A DNA stretch of 36,212 bases from Candidatus Rokuibacteriota bacterium (GTDB lineage Bacteria > Methylomirabilota > Methylomirabilia > Rokubacteriales > CSP1-6): positions 1 through 36,212 of the forward strand of contig JAHFDK010000030.1 in the NCBI GenBank assembly GCA_023249095.1, written 5' to 3'. The stretch's first letter is position 1, and each line of letters opens with the position of its first letter. Made by a program: the position numbers and the translations under genes. A model generated the notes under the pieces. The model ran no database searches and was not told the DNA's origin. It worked only from the letters and a program-made list of their open reading frames with translations. This document shows positions 19,113 to 27,528 of this stretch, one piece after another.

Positions 19113-20108
19113 TCAGCTTGACGGCGTCGCGAGCGCCCGGATTTCTGGTCCGAGCGGATCAACGAACCGCAATCGCTCGGCGATAGGATGATGCGGCAGG
19201 TGCTCGAGAAGCCGTCGAATCATTTCGTGCGTGACAGAGCCGGGAGCATCGGTTCGCATGGCGAACGCGAAATAGCGCGCCGGTTGATCGTCCGCGGCTT
19301 GCGCGACGAGATCCCAGTAGGTTTTCGGGCTGGGCCACGCCTTCCACGGATTGAGGGGAAGATGGTCTCGGGGTCTTCCCAGGAGGCTTTTGGCGACCCG
19401 GCGAGGCCACGATTGTAAAGCGGTCTGGTAATCGTAAGCGGTGAGAGGGACGATCAGGATGGGGCGGCCGTCGGCGAGCGACGATGCTGGAGCCATTAAC
19501 CGGTCCCGTGATGGATAGTAGGGCCGCCGAGGGCACTCGCGGAAGTCTCCAGACGGCGCGCTCGCATACGCGCCAAACGATGGGTCCGCGGTCTTTGGCG
19601 GCAAGCCCGGCTCGGCGGTGACATCAACTTCGACCCCGGCCGCGATCGCCGCATCGAGGACGGTTTCCGTCAAGAAATACCCCCCTTGGGAGGAGCGACG
19701 GACTGGCTCGCCGAAGCAGTGAGCGAAGGCTTCAGCAGCGACGGTCAGGCAGCGGGTTGTCCAGGCGTCGTCGGCGTGGTCGGAGAACGCAACCGAGCGC
19801 TCCTCATCCCAGCGATGGGGGTGGACATGGATACCAAGAGCATCCTTGTGCCCAATCAGTCGATCAAACAACTCAGTATGCCGACGAACGACGAAATCGA
19901 CCTGACCAAAGCAGCGCTCGATATCGGGGTCCAAGCGTAAGAACCAGGTAGGGTGAACAGCGTGGCCGGAACGACTTGCCAAGCGCTCTCGCAGCTCTTC
20001 GACGAGGGTGGCGATGCTGACAAAGCCCTCCCACGGTTTTTGCCGGACTTCGGGTTGGTGCTCGTCGGGCTCGACGTCGATTCGCCAGACCGCGGGGATT
20101 GCTGGCAT
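19113..20108 (-). CDS. Polysaccharide deacetylase-like protein A
   Basis: A 331-residue protein with NodB/polysaccharide-deacetylase features. It has an early acidic motif (WRIDVEPDEHQPEV), TWFLRLDPDIERCF, and the metal-binding pair in LGIHVHPHRWDEE (~90-102). Later come QGGYFLTETVLDAAIAAGV and PLNPWKAWP. Such enzymes or enzyme-like proteins remove acetyl groups from surface sugars or act in glycan processing. The ATG at 20108 is preceded by GGCGAGAG. Its neighbour upstream on the same strand (20384-21340) is another deacetylase-like protein, separated by 275 bases in which I see no gene. No signal peptide, so a cytoplasmic role is likely. The Asp of motif 1 is plausible but I cannot verify catalytic competence. 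Confidence 0.65.
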   Translation of the reverse strand: MPAIPAVWRIDVEPDEHQPEVRQKPWEGFVSIATLVEELRERLASRSGHAVHPTWFLRLDPDIERCFGQVDFVVRRHTELFDRLIGHKDALGIHVHPHRWDEERSVAFSDHADDAWTTRCLTVAAEAFAHCFGEPVRRSSQGGYFLTETVLDAAIAAGVEVDVTAEPGLPPKTADPSFGAYASAPSGDFRECPRRPYYPSRDRLMAPASSLADGRPILIVPLTAYDYQTALQSWPRRVAKSLLGRPRDHLPLNPWKAWPSPKTYWDLVAQAADDQPARYFAFAMRTDAPGSVTHEMIRRLLEHLPHHPIAERLRFVDPLGPEIRALATPSS

Positions 20109-20383
20109 CTCTCGCCGATCCTGTCAGAGCGAGTGGGGCAAGTCAAACCAGAGCTGTATCCGGGGGGCGGAGCTATCCGTCGACCAGTCCCGGTGCGGTC
20201 TGGAGGGGCCGGAACGTCCGAGAAGGGGCGTTCATGTCTGGGCTTCCCATGCTGTCATATGACCGCGCCCTCTGGGCACTGCGGACCTCATTCACGTCGC
20301 CTGTGGGACAAACGATCGATCTGGGGTCGAAGGTCGCGGGCCTTGCCGCGATCGCGCGGCAATCAGCACAGGCTCGGAAGCGG

Positions 20384-21340
20384 TCATAGGAGGCGCTGTA
20401 CGTCGGATAGCTTTACCGGCTCGATCCCCGCATCTCGAGCGAACACGAGAAACTCTCGAAGATGCTGAAAGAGACGCCCTTCATCAGCTTCAGTTCTGGT
20501 GAAAGGGGTCAGACCTGCCTTGAGAGAAGGAGAATGGAACACCAAGGTAAGGGCGTCGTAGCCGTTTCGCATCATGGCGCGCGCAAGCCTGATCATGGTG
20601 TCGCTGTTCGACTGTTCGGGGGAAAGCCATGCCTTGTTAAGTAGCCGGAACCAGTGCAGAACCCCGGCGAGCCGCAGCTTGCTGATAGGTCCGCGCGTCA
20701 GGGCGTTAAAGATGTAGTTGCTCCGGGCGAAGTCGTGCTGAAGGAAGCCGATCGTGGAGGGAACCTCTATGAGATCCCCGCTGGCGCATTCTTGAAAAGC
20801 ATTGTCGCTCGAAAACCTGAACGGTCGGGGTGAGAACCTGGTGAAGTCTGGCCCATGATCTCGTGTCCAGTCCGTATACGGAGTTATGGAGTTGTCTATT
20901 TTGTAACCGAGCCTGTGGAGATTTCGAGCGACGGTGGTGCTATACCCGAAGCGGCCGCTCTTGAAGGATATTGGTTCCACGCCGAAACGCGCTCGGATGG
21001 CCTCGTGAAGACACTTCATCTTTGCGTATTGCGAAGCCGCCGGGAGGTTACAGAGCATGCTGTTGGCTGGCGTATTCTCCTCGTTCAACGGTGGGGTATT
21101 CCACGGATGACACTGTGCCCCTACCTCGCATCTCTTCGAGTCCAATATCGCCTTCAATATGGACGCTGCCTGGTCGTTGGTCGCGACTGGATACGTAATG
21201 AGATACGTCGGGGTGACATTGAAATGGTCGAACAGCGCCTGGACAGCAGGAATCCTACCAATATTCTCACAGGTATAGCGGGTAAGTCTGAGACTTCCCC
21301 AATTGTCTTCCTCGGTATCAACGGCGACGATCAGCTTCAT
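20384..21340 (-). CDS. Polysaccharide deacetylase-like protein B
   Basis: A 318-residue protein starting MKLIVAVDTEEDNWG, the acidic motif of the deacetylase family often found in exopolysaccharide clusters. It continues with VTPTYLITYPVATND, the metal-site-like CEVGAQCHPWNTPPL (~78-92) and FKSGRFGYSTTVARNLHRLG, ending ALTLVFHSPSLKAGL with the expected His. The ATG at 21340 has AGGGA six bases upstream, which is better than the GTG at 21358. The DNA here is visibly less GC-rich than the flanking sequence, suggesting a separate origin. Together with the neighbour at 19113-20108 it may modify a secreted glycan; the acceptor is unknown. Confidence 0.75.
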   Translation of the reverse strand: MKLIVAVDTEEDNWGSLRLTRYTCENIGRIPAVQALFDHFNVTPTYLITYPVATNDQAASILKAILDSKRCEVGAQCHPWNTPPLNEENTPANSMLCNLPAASQYAKMKCLHEAIRARFGVEPISFKSGRFGYSTTVARNLHRLGYKIDNSITPYTDWTRDHGPDFTRFSPRPFRFSSDNAFQECASGDLIEVPSTIGFLQHDFARSNYIFNALTRGPISKLRLAGVLHWFRLLNKAWLSPEQSNSDTMIRLARAMMRNGYDALTLVFHSPSLKAGLTPFTRTEADEGRLFQHLREFLVFARDAGIEPVKLSDVQRLL

Positions 21341-21375
21341 GCGTCTTCCCTGCGACACATCCGACGCCCAGATAT

Positions 21376-21492
21376 TCTCCGATCAAGCCGCTCCGGGTCG
21401 TTGGTGAGCCGCCGCTGGGCGATCTCGCCCTCCTCGGTCAACACCGCGATCTGCGGCATGCGTTTGCGCAGGTCCACCCCGACCTGCACCAT
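21376..21492 (-). pseudogene. IS110 family transposase, N-terminal fragment
   Basis: From an ATG at 21492 the minus strand reads MVQVGVDLRKRMPQIAVLTE, then EGEIAQRRLTNDPERL, the start of the DEDD domain of IS110-type transposases. Similarity ends after about 38 residues, just before the deacetylase gene. The remainder of the transposase is absent, so this is a dead scrap left by an insertion or recombination event in the island. Confidence 0.75.
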
Positions 21493-21952
21493 CGCCTCGG
21501 CCTCCTGTGTCAGAGAGCTTTGCCCGCTCCTCTGGCTCGCCAACGCTCCTCATGAAGGCAGCAGTCCCATGAGTCACGGGTTTGGCGGGGCTCCAGCGGC
21601 GGTGTCACAGTCATCGATGATCCGAACGCCACGGGCGCCTTGAGCCCGCCCACCTTGGCGCGGCGCTCGTTGACCGCAGCCGTGATATCGGCTGACGCGG
21701 TACCCGCCGCGAGTGCCCCTTGATCTGCTCCGCCAGGCTGAAGCCCACCAGGGGAAAAAGTTCCCCTAAGATCGAGCTCGACCTTCGCGATGGTTCGCCG
21801 AGGCCGGCCAATTGGGTGCTACCCTCCGCGCCAGTGAGAGCCTCCGAGAGCCGAGTCGTTTGCAGACGCCGAGGAATTAGCGCCTGGTCCGTTTTGCCCT
21901 TCAAATCAATATTGTCGGTTATATTACAGCGATCCTTCCGGAGAGGGGGGAT
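21493..21952. other. Gene-free stretch between IS110 scrap and glycosyltransferase fragment
   Basis: No convincing gene is seen. A minus-strand frame (about 21570-21780) is open and alanine-rich, but I recognise no family in it and it has no start signal. The last ~50 bases (21900-21945) are A/T-rich and end in GGAGAGGGGGG, probably the promoter and ribosome-binding region for the glycosyltransferase fragment that follows. Confidence 0.4.
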
Positions 21953-22327
21953 TTGTTGCGGCGTGATCAGTCGGTGATCCTACGAGTCAGTGTCGTCATT
22001 CCCACCTACAACTACGCCCGCTACGTGCCGGAAGCCACCGACAGCGTGCTCGCTCAGTCGATTGATGAGCTGGAGGTCATTGTTGTCGACGCCGGATCCA
22101 CGGACAAGACCGCAGAGATCCTCCGCGCCTTTGGCGGGCAGCTTCGCGACATCCGTCAGGAACGCCGTGGGCTTTCCGCCGCGCGAAACACAGGGATTCG
22201 CGCGGCGCGCGGCCAGTACGTGGCATTCCTCGATTCTAACGATCTGTGGCTACCCGAGAAGGTGTCGACTCACTCCACGGGCGTTCATGACGGTGCGAGC
22301 CGAGAGTGGGGCAGCGGGGGTGAGTAA
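21953..22327 (+). pseudogene. Family 2 glycosyltransferase, C-terminally truncated
   Basis: About 124 residues corresponding to the N-terminal GT-A half of a GT2 enzyme. It shows VSVVIPTYNYARYVPEATDS, VIVVDAGSTDKTAEIL, RRGLSAARNTGIRAARGQYV, and then AFLDSNDLWLPEK. The usual DxD metal motif (DSDD or DADD) here reads DSND, and the sequence loses similarity right after it; a full enzyme would be more than twice as long. The start is probably TTG at 21953 behind GGAGAGGGGGG. The last bases overlap the start of the permease gene. It may be translated but is unlikely to be active. Confidence 0.8.
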
Positions 22328-23228
22328 GGCGAACGCGCTGGTGTCCGGCCGCGACGGCACCCGCGAGCGTGGAGCGTCCGGCGGCGCCGCAGAGGTTGTT
22401 TACAACGCTGAGAGCCGTGTCAGACGGCCGCGCGAGTTGCTCGCCGTCCTCTGCCGGGATCTCGTGGCGTCCCGTGAGTTGGCATGGCGCTTCATGGTGC
22501 GCGACCTCCGCGCCCAGTACCGGCAGGCGGCCCTCGGTGTGGCGTGGGCGTTCGTGCCGCCGCTCTTGCTAGCCGCCGGGGCCACGCTGGCGAGCCGAGC
22601 ACAGGTCATCAACGTCGGCGCGACCGACCTTCCGTATCCCGCCTACGTGGTGTTCAGCACTGCCTTGTGGCAGACGTTCGTGGAGGCGCTGCACGGCCCC
22701 TCGCAGGCGGTGGCAAGCGCGAAGGCGATGCTCGCCCGGATCGCCTTCCCGCGCGAGGCCATCGTCCTGGCCAAGGTCGGCGAGGTGCTCGTGAACTTCG
22801 GCGGCAAGCTGCTCCTGATCGCGGCTCTGTTCCTGTGGTTCCGGATCCCGGTGACCTGGACGGCCCTTCTGGCGCCCGTGGCCGTGCTCGAGCTGGTGTT
22901 GCTCGGGACGCTGCTGGGCGTCCTCGTCGCGCCGTTCGCGGTGCTCTATCAGGACGTGTCGCGGGCACTGATGCTGGCCTCCGGGTTCTGGCTCTTCCTC
23001 ACGCCGGTCATCTACCCGGTGCCGGGAGCCGGTGCCTTCGGCACGGTCGTCCGGCTGAACCCGGTGACGCCCGTGCTCGTGACGGCGCGGGAGCTGGCCA
23101 CGACCGGGGCCGTCAGCGACCCGTGGGGATTCACGGCGGTGAGTGTCGCAACCCTGCTGGGCCTGCTGGTCACCTGGGTGGTGTTCCGACTCGCCATGCC
23201 GTTCGCCATCGAGCGGGTAGGGTCGTGA
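22287..23228 (+). CDS. ABC-2 type polysaccharide export permease (Wzm/TagG-like)
   Basis: A ~313-residue membrane protein of the polysaccharide/polyol-phosphate exporter family. The N-terminal part has RELAWRFMVRDLRAQYRQAA, then LGVAWAFVPPLLLAAGATLA, the family's amphipathic start and first membrane helix. Further helices follow, ending with GFWLFLTPVIYPV and RLNPVTPVLVTARE, both typical of Wzm/KpsM/TagG. It works with the ATPase encoded next to move lipid-linked glycans across the inner membrane. The start is ambiguous: ATG 22287, inside the upstream fragment, or GTG 22320. The ATPase gene begins 19 bases after the stop, so the pair form one unit. Confidence 0.9.
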   Translation: MTVRAESGAAGVSKANALVSGRDGTRERGASGGAAEVVYNAESRVRRPRELLAVLCRDLVASRELAWRFMVRDLRAQYRQAALGVAWAFVPPLLLAAGATLASRAQVINVGATDLPYPAYVVFSTALWQTFVEALHGPSQAVASAKAMLARIAFPREAIVLAKVGEVLVNFGGKLLLIAALFLWFRIPVTWTALLAPVAVLELVLLGTLLGVLVAPFAVLYQDVSRALMLASGFWLFLTPVIYPVPGAGAFGTVVRLNPVTPVLVTARELATTGAVSDPWGFTAVSVATLLGLLVTWVVFRLAMPFAIERVGS

Positions 23229-23247
23229 CGCCGGAGCGGAGCGGCAC

Positions 23248-24528
23248 GTGACGGGGACGTCGCCGGGAAGCGATCTCGCGCTCAGCGTGGACCGGGTCTC
23301 GAAGCGGTTCTGCCGGGATTTCAGACGCTCGCTCCGTTACGGCCTCCGGGACATCGCGTCGGAGCTCCTGGGCCGGCGAAGACCCGTGGAGAGCCTGCGC
23401 ACCGGCGAGTTTTGGGCGCTGCGCGACGTGAGCCTCGGGGTGCACCGGGGCGAGGCCGTCGGCTTGATCGGGCCGAACGGGGCAGGAAAGACGACGCTGC
23501 TGCGCCTGATCAGCGGGCTGATCAATCCGGACCGAGGCTCGCTGACGGTCCGGGGTCGCGTGGCCCCGTTGATCTCGCTCGGAGTTGGTTTCAACCCGGT
23601 CCTGACAGGTGCCGAGAACATCTTCGTGATAATGACGATCCTCGGCCTGACCAAGAAAGAGATCGACCGGCGATTTGCCGAGGTCGTGGACTTTGCGGAG
23701 ATCGGCGAAGCGCTCCAGGCGCCCGTCCAGACGTACAGCTGGGGCATGACCGCACGACTCGGGTTCGCGTGTGCCGTGCACGCGGCACCCGACATCCTGG
23801 TCATCGACGAGGTGCTGGCCGTCGGGGATACCCGGTTTCGGGTGAAGTGCTATCGGAGGCTCGCGGCGATTCGCGATGCGGGCGCGGCTTTCGTGCTGGT
23901 GTCGCACAACCCGCTCGCGATCCTCTCCGTCTGCGACTCGGCAACCTACCTTTCCGCGGGGCGCGTCCTCGCGCAGGGTCCGCCCCGGAGTGTGGTCGCC
24001 CGCTACGAGGAGGAAATGGCTGGCAATGGGGTTCCGGACGGCGCAGCCGCGGCCGCCCGCGCAGTGGATGGCGCCGCAGCTCGCATCGAGTCGGTGGCGT
24101 TCAGGGATCCCGCTGGGAACGCGCTGGAGCGGCTGGTCAGCGGGGAGCCGGCGCAGTTGTGGGTGAGAGGACGCGCCGAGCGGACGCTCGAGGCCGTTAG
24201 CGTCGCGGTCCTCGTGCGCGAGGCGACCGAAGGGGGTGCGCTGGTCTTCGAGCTCCAGAGCCGGGACGACGCCGGGCCCATGGAGGTCCCAACGGGAGAG
24301 TTCGTGATCCGGGTAAAGCTGCCCTACTGTGGCCTGAACGCGGGGCTGTACTCGGTGCAGGTCAGCCTGATGGAAGGGCACTTTCTCTGGATGCTCGATC
24401 AGAGCCCGACGCGGATATTCCGCGTCGGGGGCCGGGAAGGCATGAGCCAGTGGCTCTTCTACCAGCCGCGGGGGTGGGAGCTACTGACTGGTCTCGACCT
24501 GCCCCCAGCGGGCAAGCCCGATCGGTAG
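23248..24528 (+). CDS. Polysaccharide ABC transporter ATPase with C-terminal glycan-binding domain (Wzt-like)
   Basis: A 426-residue protein. Residues ~10-250 are an ABC ATPase: Walker A GPNGAGKTTLL, the signature region reads YSWGMTARLGFA (a variant of YSSGM), Walker B DILVIDEVLAVGD, and H-loop LVSHNP. The early GEFWALRDVSL spacing is typical of Wzt/TagH. Residues ~290-410 form a beta-rich Wzt_C-type domain (ESVAFRDPAGNALERLVSGE onward) that binds the non-reducing end of the O-antigen in known exporters. The GTG start at 23248 follows GGAGCGGAG. It powers the permease just upstream. The glycan is unknown because the synthesis genes in the island are broken or missing. Confidence 0.95.
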   Translation: MTGTSPGSDLALSVDRVSKRFCRDFRRSLRYGLRDIASELLGRRRPVESLRTGEFWALRDVSLGVHRGEAVGLIGPNGAGKTTLLRLISGLINPDRGSLTVRGRVAPLISLGVGFNPVLTGAENIFVIMTILGLTKKEIDRRFAEVVDFAEIGEALQAPVQTYSWGMTARLGFACAVHAAPDILVIDEVLAVGDTRFRVKCYRRLAAIRDAGAAFVLVSHNPLAILSVCDSATYLSAGRVLAQGPPRSVVARYEEEMAGNGVPDGAAAAARAVDGAAARIESVAFRDPAGNALERLVSGEPAQLWVRGRAERTLEAVSVAVLVREATEGGALVFELQSRDDAGPMEVPTGEFVIRVKLPYCGLNAGLYSVQVSLMEGHFLWMLDQSPTRIFRVGGREGMSQWLFYQPRGWELLTGLDLPPAGKPDR

Positions 24529-24645
24529 CTGGGGACCGAACACGGACACCGACGCGCGACCGACCGCCGCGGCCGATTCGTAGGGAAGCAACGCGGCTCG
24601 ACCGGGAGGCAAGGGATTGCGCTTTCGTACCAGTCGAGGATGCTC

Positions 24646-26250
24646 ATGGCATTGAGGCATCTCCCCCAATCCCTTCGTTTTGCCTGGGGCCTACAGGACT
24701 TCCTCCGTCATCCCATCTCCTTGGAAGAGGCCGAAGCGACCGTGCGCCGTCGCATGGCGCGGCGGGAAGAGAGTTTTTTGCTGCTGGTCGAACGGGCCAT
24801 TTTCGGCTACCCGGACAGTCCATATTTGCCAATGTTGAAGCTGGCCGGCTGCGAGTTCGGCGACATCAGGGATATGGTTCGGAGCAGGGGAGTGGAACAG
24901 ACCCTGCGCACACTACGTGAGGCAGGTGTGTATGTCACCTACGATGAGTACAGAGCCTGCGCGCCGATCGTCCGCACGAGTGGTGTCATCGCCCTGCGGC
25001 CACGTGCCTTTGACAATCCATTCCTAAGTCATTACTACCGGGCCGAAAGCAGCGGCACGACTGGGCGGCCCGTCGTCGTCAACATCGACCTGCACCACCT
25101 TGCCGATCAGGCAACTTATGATCTGCTGACTCGGCACGCCCACGGTGTGATGGGGGTGCCTGAGGCTCTCTGGCGAGGCACTCTTCCTGACGGCAGCGGA
25201 ATCGGCACGATCCTTCGCGGTGCTCGCATCGGCAATGTTCCGCGGAAGTGGTTCTCACCCATAGGCGCCACGGAGGATCGGAGGGCAGCGTTTAAGCATC
25301 GTTTTGTCACACAGTTCGTGGTGCTCATGGGACGCGTGTGCGGCGTGCCTATTCCTTGGCCGGAAACCGTCACTCTGGACCGGGCCGCGGTTGTGGCGCA
25401 GTGGGTCGCCGGGATGCTGAAGGCTCACGGCTCCTGCCTCGTCCGCGCCCACGTCAGCATGGCTCTACGAGTCTGCCTGGCGGCGCGGCAGGCGGGATTG
25501 GACCTTACGGGCGCCACGTTCCTGGGCGGCGGAGAGCCACCGACGCCCGGCAAGGTGCGGCAGATCCTCGAGACGGGCGCGCGCTGGATCCCCTGGTACG
25601 TCTTCAGTGAGGTGGGGCGCGTTGGAATGGGATGCGCCCGGCCGGTGGACGGCAACGACCTCCACTTTCGCAAGGACGGCCTCGCGCTGATCCAGTATCC
25701 CCGTCCCGTCCTTGGATCGCGGATCGTCAATGCCTTCTACTTCACCACTTTGCTGCCGACGGCGCCGAAGGTCCTCCTTAATGTGGAGAGCGATGACTAC
25801 GGCGTGATAGAGCAGCGCTCCTGCGGCTGCCTCTTGGAGCAGTACGGCTTCACCGACCACCTGCGCGAGGTCCGCAGCTTTCGCAAGCTGACCGGCGAGG
25901 GGGTGACGTTGGTGGGCGGCGACATGGAACGCATCCTGGACGAGGTGCTGCCTGCGCGTTTCGGCGGCAGCCCTCTGGACTACCAATTCCTCGAAGAGGA
26001 GGACGCCGCGGGGTTCACTCGGCTGACGCTGGCGGTGAGCCCGAAGGTTCAGATTGCCGACGAGGCCGCCGTGGTGGAGGTCGTGCTCCGGGCACTGGGT
26101 GACAACGTCCGCTCACTATTGGAACAGGCAAAAACGCTTCGCGTCGAACGGATGGAGCCTATATCCACCTCCCGAGGGAAGATACTCCCACTGCATCTAT
26201 TCTCTCGAACCGAAGCGTCCGACAAGGGTACGACAGACGGGGATGCCTAG
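24646..26250 (+). CDS. PaaK/CapK-like adenylate-forming (ANL) protein
   Basis: A 534-residue protein related to phenylacetate-CoA ligase and CapK-type proteins found in capsule clusters. The nucleotide-binding motif is AESSGTTGRPVVVN (~131-144). GATFLGGGEPPTPGKVRQIL (~290) and WYVFSEVGRVGMGCARP (~312) match the middle of the ANL fold. A C-terminal acceptor-like domain includes PISTSRGKILPLHLF. Such proteins activate a carboxylate by adenylation; in polysaccharide loci they may attach acyl or amino-acid groups to sugars. The ATG at 24646 is preferred over 24640 because GAGG at 24636-24639 then has normal spacing. No acyl-carrier or transferase partner is seen, and the 117 bases before it hold no gene. 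Confidence 0.8.
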   Translation: MALRHLPQSLRFAWGLQDFLRHPISLEEAEATVRRRMARREESFLLLVERAIFGYPDSPYLPMLKLAGCEFGDIRDMVRSRGVEQTLRTLREAGVYVTYDEYRACAPIVRTSGVIALRPRAFDNPFLSHYYRAESSGTTGRPVVVNIDLHHLADQATYDLLTRHAHGVMGVPEALWRGTLPDGSGIGTILRGARIGNVPRKWFSPIGATEDRRAAFKHRFVTQFVVLMGRVCGVPIPWPETVTLDRAAVVAQWVAGMLKAHGSCLVRAHVSMALRVCLAARQAGLDLTGATFLGGGEPPTPGKVRQILETGARWIPWYVFSEVGRVGMGCARPVDGNDLHFRKDGLALIQYPRPVLGSRIVNAFYFTTLLPTAPKVLLNVESDDYGVIEQRSCGCLLEQYGFTDHLREVRSFRKLTGEGVTLVGGDMERILDEVLPARFGGSPLDYQFLEEEDAAGFTRLTLAVSPKVQIADEAAVVEVVLRALGDNVRSLLEQAKTLRVERMEPISTSRGKILPLHLFSRTEASDKGTTDGDA

Positions 26251-26491
26251 CTACTTCCCGCAGAAATGACGGCAGACATCGAGCTGGGATGCGGGATAGA
26301 GCTTCTGGCCAGGGTCGGGGTGCTCATTTCCTCATCTCCTCCCGCATTGCCCCGATTGCCAACGATCTGAAATGAAATTCATCGCCCGCGTAACCTCGTG
26401 ACGTGGCCCAATCACTTCGCCCTGCGAAATTCATCAGACGGGATGCGAAGAGGGCCGGATCTTTGGCCGGCAAGTCCCCCCCGGGGTACCG

Positions 26492-26863
26492 ATGACCGGT
26501 TATCTATTCGTGGTTGGCGATAGTTGGGCGGTCGCTCACCCGTGGCGTCAGGCCTTTCCAGCCGAACCGTTCCTGGGAGTCCGCTTTGATGGCCGAGCGA
26601 CGTGGGTGCTCTTTGAGCCGAAGTCGGCCGACCGCCCGGTCCCGCCCTCAACGCTGCGGGAGATCCGCCGCGCCTTTGAAGAGGCCGGCGACGGCTGGAT
26701 CGACGAGAACGTCTTCTTCATGAAGCGTCGTCCCTCGGCGCGGGTCACTGCTTGGCCGGGCGGCTGGTGCGTATTCTCCGCTCCGACTCCTCTACGGGAG
26801 CCAGGAGGCGAAATCCGATCAGGTAGCGTGAGTTGGACGCCTTTGAGGATCTTGATGTCATAA
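26492..26863 (+). CDS. Hypothetical protein, 123 residues
   Basis: An open frame starting MTGYLFVVGDSWAVAHPWRQ and including ATWVLFEPKSADRPVPPSTL and REIRRAFEEAGDGWIDENVF. The first ~85 residues look protein-like (alternating hydrophobic and charged segments) while the end is low complexity. I recognise no family, there is no clear ribosome-binding site, and neighbouring sequence is decayed, so it could be a gene remnant. The bases between 26251 and 26491 contain no gene I can support. Confidence 0.4.
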   Translation: MTGYLFVVGDSWAVAHPWRQAFPAEPFLGVRFDGRATWVLFEPKSADRPVPPSTLREIRRAFEEAGDGWIDENVFFMKRRPSARVTAWPGGWCVFSAPTPLREPGGEIRSGSVSWTPLRILMS

Positions 26864-26944
26864 GTGCGTTGGCCTCCTGCCCACTGGCTGGCGCCCGATG
26901 AGTTGCTGGGGCCAGGACCGAGGGATCGGGTCCGATGGCGCTGA

Positions 26945-27325
26945 CATATCACCAAGGGTCGACTCTATCGGTCCGGGCCCTGGCTGCCCCTGATCCATCG
27001 CCCGCGCTGGCTAGCCGAGTGGATCTCCCGCTTGCGACTCGACCGCGCCCGCGACCTTCTCGTTCGCCAGGGCTGCCGAGAGCTCGTCCTCTACATCTGG
27101 CGTCCGGAGCTGGGCCAAGCGCTAAACCGGCTACCGTTCGATCTGAGCTGTTATCACATCGACGATGAGTACTCGTTCTCCAGCGTCGAAGTCCCAGTCT
27201 CGGAGGAGGAAGCGTGCCTCCTCGCCGCCGTGAACCAGGTCTTCGTCAACTCTCCGGGTCTGCTCGAGAAAAAGGGCCCTGCGCCCCTCATTCCAGCTCC
27301 AACGCGGCAAGTCGAGACCCCCTAG
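26945..27325 (+). pseudogene. Glycosyltransferase fragment near the right island end
   Basis: From just after a stop at 26942 the frame reads WLAEWISRLRLDRARDLLVR, then LVLYIWRPELGQALNRLPFD, CYHIDDEYSFSSVEVP, and NQVFVNSPGLLEKKG, ending at a stop at 27323-27325. I recognise the CYHIDDEYSF plus SPxLLEKKG pattern from the N-terminal half of GT4-like glycosyltransferases of exopolysaccharide clusters. The N-terminal ~100 residues and the whole nucleotide-sugar-binding half are missing. It lies ~120 bases before the right attachment repeat. Confidence 0.65.
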
Positions 27326-27442
27326 CCTCTAGTGGGGTCGTCGCGGCGCGGTTGCGGATAGGTTGCATCTCCTGCCGTGTTCTGCCACGATTTGCCGGGG
27401 CGTTGGCCCGAAGAGTCCGGAACTTATGGATCACGAGGGCTC

Positions 27443-27489
27443 TTCGTAATCAGCAGGTCGCGGGTTCAAGTCCCGCCGCCGGCTCCAGT
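27443..27489 (+). repeat. Island attachment repeat (right copy, tRNA-Thr 3' remnant)
   Basis: A perfect 47-base copy of 17127-17173. It contains the anticodon loop's right part, variable arm, T arm, acceptor 3' strand and CCA, but no 5' half, so it cannot make a tRNA. It marks the right end of the island; host genes resume 40 bases later. Confidence 0.93.
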
Positions 27490-27528
27490 TGTCCCGCGTC
27501 CCTGGTCGAAGCCCGGTGAGAGGTGGCC

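Larger units (their letters stand above)
17174..27489. mobile_element. tRNA-Thr genomic island carrying surface-polysaccharide genes, decayed
   Basis: A 10.3-kb block is bounded by 47-base direct repeats of the tRNA-Thr 3' end. An integrase remnant lies immediately inside the left repeat, in the expected orientation. Inside are a MacB-like permease, two polysaccharide-deacetylase-like genes, an IS110 fragment, a cut-off family 2 glycosyltransferase, a Wzm/Wzt exporter pair, a PaaK-like gene and a second glycosyltransferase fragment. Gene density is lower and base composition more mixed than in the flanking host DNA. With the integrase broken, the island should not excise by itself. Confidence 0.85.
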
